Assembly: GCF_037201965.1 (NCBI RefSeq) | Contig: NZ_CP147518.1 | Span: forward strand, 1,797,001 to 1,861,000 | DNA length: 64,000 nucleotides | Source: Spirosoma sp. SC4-14 | GTDB taxonomy: Bacteria; Bacteroidota; Bacteroidia; Cytophagales; Spirosomataceae | Reading direction: 5' to 3' | In this document: in pieces, positions 60,195 to 64,000 of the stretch | Layout: the number at the start of each line of letters is the position of its first letter | Position numbering within the stretch: position 1 is the stretch's first letter | Position numbers and translations under genes: made by a program | The notes under the pieces: model-generated | The model's database searches: none | Told to the model about the DNA's origin: nothing | The model's input: the letters and a program-made list of their open reading frames with translations, nothing else

Positions 60195-60825
60195 TGGCTT
60201 ACAGTTGTTAATAAATACCATATCAGGCCCGAAATTCCTGTGTCGGTTATGCATAGGCCAAAGGTGCCCACTCGCAAACTGTTGCGGGAAAATGCCTGAT
60301 AAGCAGAACTTCTGAAACTCTTAAAATTGGTTTAGCAATGGTTTGAGGTAATCGCTTTGGCCCATGCGGGTGTCCGTTGAGCGTTGGCCATGTCGCTTGT
60401 TTCGGTAGTCGCTATAGCTTTCAATAAAAGGCTGAGTCGGCAGGCTGACAGCCAACTACAGCATCGTTTCCTGACGGATGAACTCAGCCAGCGAACTGTT
60501 TGTAACTCGCTTATTCTGAGGTTTAGTATGACTATGCTGACTAGTGCAGCCAATAAATTGCTGCCTGTATTGATTGGGGTAACAGTATCTGTCTTTCATA
60601 GAATAAAGAGAAATTATATTTACTTATGATCAATTTGGTAAATACGTAATAGTCGTATAATTGGATTTGTAAATAATGTTTTTGTTTTAGTTTTTATTAA
60701 GTGGTTTTTATTGTTGATAATCAGTGTTTTGCCTTATTTAATTCTGCCAAAAAAGAAAAAAATCGAGAAAAAAGGATAGTTGGCTGAGTGTATGTGTAAT
60801 GTCTTGTTGGAAGGCGGTCAGGTGC
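60195..60825. other. Intergenic region without recognised gene
   Basis: About 630 bases between the SGNH-like gene and the lyase gene, both on the minus strand. Short frames exist on both strands around 60330-60630, but none shows a family, signal peptide or start support. The part near 60620-60780 is very AT-rich. It may contain remnants of a lost gene. Confidence 0.5.
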
Positions 60826-61776
60826 TCAGCGGGCGGTATTGTTGTCGATACCCGGACGTACGGCATTATACGTTGCGTTTGCGTTACCAACACGCATTTC
60901 GTCGAAATAAGCGACCCGTTCGCTGTGGGTTGCTTTGCCAGACCAGCAGTAAAGCCCAAATTTCCAGTAGTTACGCGAGTTAGGATAGCCAACCGATACG
61001 TTTTGCTCATCTATTTTCAACTGACCGTTTTGCCACACCTGAACAATCCCCGTTGTGCCTGTTGGGTCCCATTTGATATGCACGACATAGTCGACCCATT
61101 GGTCATACTGAGCCGTGCCCAGGCTCATAATTTTCTGGCTGGTTGCGTGTTGTAGAGGTTTGGTAATGGGTACGTTAGAAGCCCGATAACTAAAGGTTAG
61201 TTTGTTGTTGGCTTCCAGCGTCATATTGATTGGCGGAACAGTGCCTTCATAACCAGGATCTGGAAAAGCGTGCCATTGAACAATATTGGCGATTTCGGCA
61301 TCATCGGCATTATTGGCCGACGGTAGATAAACACTAAAGCCATACCAGCGCTCATTTTCTTTAGCGTCGATAAATGCTGAGGCTAGTTCGGAATGACACG
61401 AATTATTGGTACCGTCATATTGGCTGGGTTTCCAGCTAAACCGCATCGACTGCTTACCAACCCGCGCCAGTTTTTGATCGAGGCTACCGGCATTATCGGC
61501 TCGTAACTCCTTATGCCAGCTCGATGCCAACTGACTTTTTTCAAATCCTTCCGTTATTAACAGGCTGGCTGTTTCGCGGGCCGATGCCACTGACTCGTCT
61601 GGACGAATGGTATCGGATTGCGAACAACTGCCTAGCCCTGCACTAAGTAGCGAATAAAGAAAAGTAGTAAGCACGATATGTAAAAAATGAGGATTAAGCT
61701 TACTACAAGTTATAGAAACATTGCTATTGTTGATCTTAAAATAGGCTGAGAATAGGGAAGTGGAAATACGTTTCAT
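60826..61776 (-). CDS. Polysaccharide lyase-like lipoprotein (heparin-lyase-I type fold)
   Basis: 316 residues. A long N-terminal part (about 30 residues) precedes a lipoprotein signal (TFLYSLLSAGLGSCSQ). The mature chain is a jelly-roll with LITEGFEKSQLASSWHKELR, NSCHSELASAFIDAKENERW, then YGFSVYLPSANNADD and the YVVHIKWDPTGTTGIVQVWQ strand common to these lyases. Lyases of this family cleave acidic polysaccharides. The neighbourhood suggests it may trim or release the polymer that the acyltransferases modify. Alternative: a non-catalytic concanavalin-like binding protein. Confidence 0.8.
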   Translation of the reverse strand: MKRISTSLFSAYFKINNSNVSITCSKLNPHFLHIVLTTFLYSLLSAGLGSCSQSDTIRPDESVASARETASLLITEGFEKSQLASSWHKELRADNAGSLDQKLARVGKQSMRFSWKPSQYDGTNNSCHSELASAFIDAKENERWYGFSVYLPSANNADDAEIANIVQWHAFPDPGYEGTVPPINMTLEANNKLTFSYRASNVPITKPLQHATSQKIMSLGTAQYDQWVDYVVHIKWDPTGTTGIVQVWQNGQLKIDEQNVSVGYPNSRNYWKFGLYCWSGKATHSERVAYFDEMRVGNANATYNAVRPGIDNNTAR

Positions 61777-62132
61777 GTATCTACATTGATTTGTCTATTC
61801 TGACAGATCGATGTGCTTCCTAGTCACTAATGGTTATATTGAAATAGTATTAAAATTAATTAAGCTGTTTTTTCAATAAAGTTCTGATAATAAGAGAGTT
61901 AATTTAATATAGTGTTCTTATTTTATTTAAATTATCTAATATTAAATGTTTTTACATTTAATTTGTATAACTAATAAGTATATGTTTTTTAATTACTTTT
62001 ATTAAGTATTTATGCTTATTGTATATTGACTGATTCAGCTTTAGTGAATTATAAATATGCACACAAAAAAACCGGCCTGCTCAAGAGGGGCAGGCCGGTT
62101 TAACCAACATTTTATAACCTAATCCAATGTGT
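61777..62132. other. Intergenic AT-rich region with terminator
   Basis: About 355 bases, very AT-rich (61840-62040). The only structure seen is the terminator of the beta-helix acetyltransferase at 62064-62100; the rest presumably holds the lyase promoter. Confidence 0.55.
62064..62100 (-). terminator. Rho-independent terminator of the acetyltransferase operon
   Basis: On the minus strand AACCGGCCTGC pairs with GCAGGCCGGTT (11-bp stem, 9-nt loop), followed by a run of seven T. Confidence 0.9.
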
Positions 62133-62810
62133 TTATTTTTCCCAGACGATTCCTGTTTTAATAATTTCGGCAGGTGATCCGGCCAAAACGGTGTCACTTA
62201 CCGTTAATTGCCTGCTTACGGTGCTGTTGGCGGCAATAACGCAATTGTCGGGCGTTGATGCTCCTTTCAGGATAAGGGCACGGCAGCCAATCCAATTTTT
62301 GTTACCAATCGTTACTTTTCGATCTTTATTTATTTGACGACCATTGCCATTGTAAACTTTATGGAAATCGGTATCCATCACCAGAATTTCCCATGAAAGC
62401 AGACAGTCGTCGCCAAATTCAATTTCATGAAAGCATACAATCTGACTTTCGGCCGTAATCGTAAAGTTGTTCCCAATGCGTAAATTACCCTTCACACAGA
62501 TTTTGGACCCATGACCGATGTCGGCCGTACCCTCAAATTGAACGGTGCCGGATACTTCCCAGATTGATTTCGAATTTTTAGAATCGAAAATACCTACTCG
62601 ACCAAACCCCAGCCGAATTTGCCGGTGACGAATGGGGCCATTCAGCACTACATTGCCTTTCAGTTCAAGCAACCGCACATTGGCCGAAACCATAACCGGC
62701 AACTGGATAGCAGTGCGCAATGGGAAATAATGAAAATTGAACCGGATGGTGTTGGGCAGGTGCCGCACATCGCGTATCAACTTTCCGAATGTGGTCAGGA
62801 GCCGTTTCAT
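62133..62810 (-). CDS. Left-handed beta-helix acyltransferase
   Basis: 225 residues, hexapeptide-repeat acetyltransferase. Repeats of the I/V/L-G-x-x-x-x type run from about residue 45 to 205 (ELKGNVVLNGPIRHRQIRLG, ADIGHGSKICVKGNLRIGNN, VTIGNKNWIGCRALILKGAS). The acceptor-side MDTDFHKVYN, with the likely catalytic His, is near residue 147. It acts in the cytoplasm on sugar precursors. The start overlaps the stop of the SGNH-like gene by 4 bases, so it belongs to the MBOAT-SGNH operon. Terminator follows. Confidence 0.92.
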   Translation of the reverse strand: MKRLLTTFGKLIRDVRHLPNTIRFNFHYFPLRTAIQLPVMVSANVRLLELKGNVVLNGPIRHRQIRLGFGRVGIFDSKNSKSIWEVSGTVQFEGTADIGHGSKICVKGNLRIGNNFTITAESQIVCFHEIEFGDDCLLSWEILVMDTDFHKVYNGNGRQINKDRKVTIGNKNWIGCRALILKGASTPDNCVIAANSTVSRQLTVSDTVLAGSPAEIIKTGIVWEK

Positions 62811-63817
62811 AACGACGCAATGGTAGTACGGGGAGCACCGTGGTGGTTACGAAGAGTTACGATCTGTTTGCGGATTGCCAGTGTGTCGACCAGTGCATTG
62901 GTTATCGTAATGGCCCCTTCTTCGAACATATGCCCCCCATCGACATAGTTTTTACGCTCGACCGGAAGTCGCGACAGATCAACAAACTTATTGTGGTATT
63001 TAGCCCTCAGGTAATTGGCTACATATTCTACTTGTTTCGTGCGTTTGGGCGTTAGCAGATCGTGTCGCCAGGGCAGATACACCATCGTTAATTCAATATT
63101 GTTGCGGTCGCAGTACTGGCTGATTGAATCGAGACTCCGGTTAAAACGGGCAAAGCCTGTGGTGTCGTAATAAGCCAGAGGGCTCCCTTCCTCCGATCGG
63201 ACAAAGTTGTTTGCGTGCAGATTGATGGAGCCGTCGTCGGCAAATTTGAGTGTATAGCCTTCGTTGTCGCGATAGATGTATTTCGTTCGCAGCGACCAGT
63301 CCTTAATGAAGTTGTCGAGCGTGAAATTGGTAAAGTAGCCGCGTACCTGAGTTAGCAGGCCAGGCGCAAAAAAATGGTCGTGTACGGCCTGATAGTCGAT
63401 TTGTTTGGCGTCGGCCAGAAACTCTGTATTATTGAAGGGAAGCACCAGCCGCTGAATAGCCAGTTTGCCTTCCAGTTGCTTCAATACCTGAAAGGTCTCA
63501 TGCGGTTTAAACCCCCACGACGAAAAATTATAGGCTTTCTCGCCAAATGACCGGGTTAGAATGGCTCCCGACACATTATTGAGCCCTAACGACGAGCCGA
63601 TAATAAGGGTTTTGGCCGACAGAAGGCGACCTTCTTCTTTGGCATGTTCGAGTTTCGCGTTGAAACAAACGGAATTAGAAATAAAATTAGGCGGAATACT
63701 GTGGAGGTCGGGCCAGAGTTTATGCGTGCCTTTTGCATACCTTGCCATCACAACAGCGCCAATGGCAGTTGTCAGGAGCAGGCTATGCAACAGTATTTTT
63801 TGCAGGAATTTTTTCAT
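62807..63817 (-). CDS. SGNH-like exported protein, paralogue B
   Basis: 336 residues, similar end to end to the 59196-60194 product. It has an N-terminal anchor (LLHSLLLTTAIGAVVMARYA), a nucleophile block TLIIGSSLGLNNVSGAIL and an Asp/His block DGGHMFEEGAITI. It lies 5 bases after the MBOAT stop and overlaps the beta-helix acetyltransferase start by 4 bases. An MBOAT plus SGNH pair is the known arrangement for exopolysaccharide or cell-wall O-acetylation (alginate, teichoic-acid systems). The target polymer here is unknown. Confidence 0.83.
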   Translation of the reverse strand: MKKFLQKILLHSLLLTTAIGAVVMARYAKGTHKLWPDLHSIPPNFISNSVCFNAKLEHAKEEGRLLSAKTLIIGSSLGLNNVSGAILTRSFGEKAYNFSSWGFKPHETFQVLKQLEGKLAIQRLVLPFNNTEFLADAKQIDYQAVHDHFFAPGLLTQVRGYFTNFTLDNFIKDWSLRTKYIYRDNEGYTLKFADDGSINLHANNFVRSEEGSPLAYYDTTGFARFNRSLDSISQYCDRNNIELTMVYLPWRHDLLTPKRTKQVEYVANYLRAKYHNKFVDLSRLPVERKNYVDGGHMFEEGAITITNALVDTLAIRKQIVTLRNHHGAPRTTIASL

Positions 63818-63822
63818 GTCTA

Positions 63823-64000
63823 TCAGAATTGGAAATAGATGAACTGACCACTACCGAATCGACCCAGAAACAGAATGGCAATAACAATCAGATAGTACAT
63901 ACCATAGCGAGGTATGGGCCGAAGGGCGTTCAGTATGGGCAGGAAACCGGTGCGACTGATAATGTATTCCCAGGCCATAAAGAGTGTTGTGATAAGAATT
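63823..64000 (-). CDS. MBOAT family O-acyltransferase, C-terminal end (partial)
   Basis: Only the last 58 residues are in the window. The minus strand reads TTLFMAWEYIISRTGFLPIL and ends FLGRFGSGQFIYFQF before a TGA at 63823. The end motif with a hydrophobic helix and QFIYFQF is typical of AlgI-like MBOAT proteins. Position directly before an SGNH-like gene supports the call. The start lies beyond base 64000. Confidence 0.8.
   Translation of the reverse strand, partial: ILITTLFMAWEYIISRTGFLPILNALRPIPRYGMYYLIVIAILFLGRFGSGQFIYFQF

Noticed and set aside
60384..60629. 81-residue + strand frame in the gap before the lyase gene
   Set aside because: No signal, family or start context; an overlapping minus-strand frame is equally long, so coding is not supported.

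Overview
The window reads as chromosomal DNA of a Bacteroidota bacterium of the order Cytophagales, most like Spirosoma or a close relative. This rests on family content (DUF4249 lipoproteins, DUF1501/PSD1 cytochrome operon, Wzi, LytS/LytTR pair, CarboxypepD_reg/plug proteins, Tat-exported Gfo/Idh/MocA), on the near absence of Shine-Dalgarno sequences, and on several TAnnTTTG-type -7 boxes. The genus is an inference. Most genes have roughly balanced base composition; about 10.6-20.7 kb is clearly AT-rich and carries insertion sequences and frameshifts, which suggests acquired or decaying DNA.

Layout. 1-4.2 kb: an RND pump (5' end outside the window) and its outer-membrane factor. 4.3-8.7 kb: a Tat-exported oxidoreductase, a kelch-like lipoprotein, a DUF4249 lipoprotein and an XRE regulator. 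8.9-24.4 kb: the most interesting block, a peptide-export locus. It holds a C39-like/VKOR/thioredoxin fusion, two double-glycine-leader precursor peptides with four potential core cysteines each, several TlpA-type thiol oxidoreductases (one intact, one truncated, one frameshifted), a large CarboxypepD_reg/MG2/plug protein, a C39-peptidase ABC exporter and a HlyD-type adaptor. No lanthipeptide cyclase, radical-SAM or other tailoring enzyme is seen, so the peptides are probably exported, cut after Gly-Gly and disulfide-bonded. An ISKra4-family element, itself interrupted by an IS5-family element, sits inside this locus. The second precursor has a frameshift that hides its real core in the -1 frame. 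The exporter's peptidase domain contains an in-frame palindromic insertion.

24.5-30.5 kb: a three-gene operon for PSD1/planctomycete-type cytochrome, DUF1501 and membrane cytochrome proteins. 30.6-45 kb: mostly housekeeping and regulatory genes (thioesterase, histidine phosphatase, LytS/LytTR pair, methionine aminopeptidase, alanine dehydrogenase with a divergent Lrp regulator, an SDR, an adaptor/TolC pair without a pump, two YtxH proteins). 45.2-52.3 kb: a cluster of signalling genes (two stand-alone receivers, an NtrC-type activator, a PAS histidine kinase, a receiver-PAS-kinase hybrid) plus an outer-membrane beta-barrel. 52.3-54.9 kb: a NUDIX-type regulator divergent from a carboxylesterase, with a strong palindrome between them. 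55-64 kb: surface polysaccharide functions (Wzi-like protein, two acyltransferase-3 proteins, two paralogous SGNH-like proteins, a polysaccharide lyase, a left-handed beta-helix acetyltransferase and the C-terminal end of an MBOAT acyltransferase).

Two families of dispersed palindromic repeats occur between genes, and many convergent gene pairs are separated by long hairpins. No tRNA, rRNA or CRISPR array was seen.
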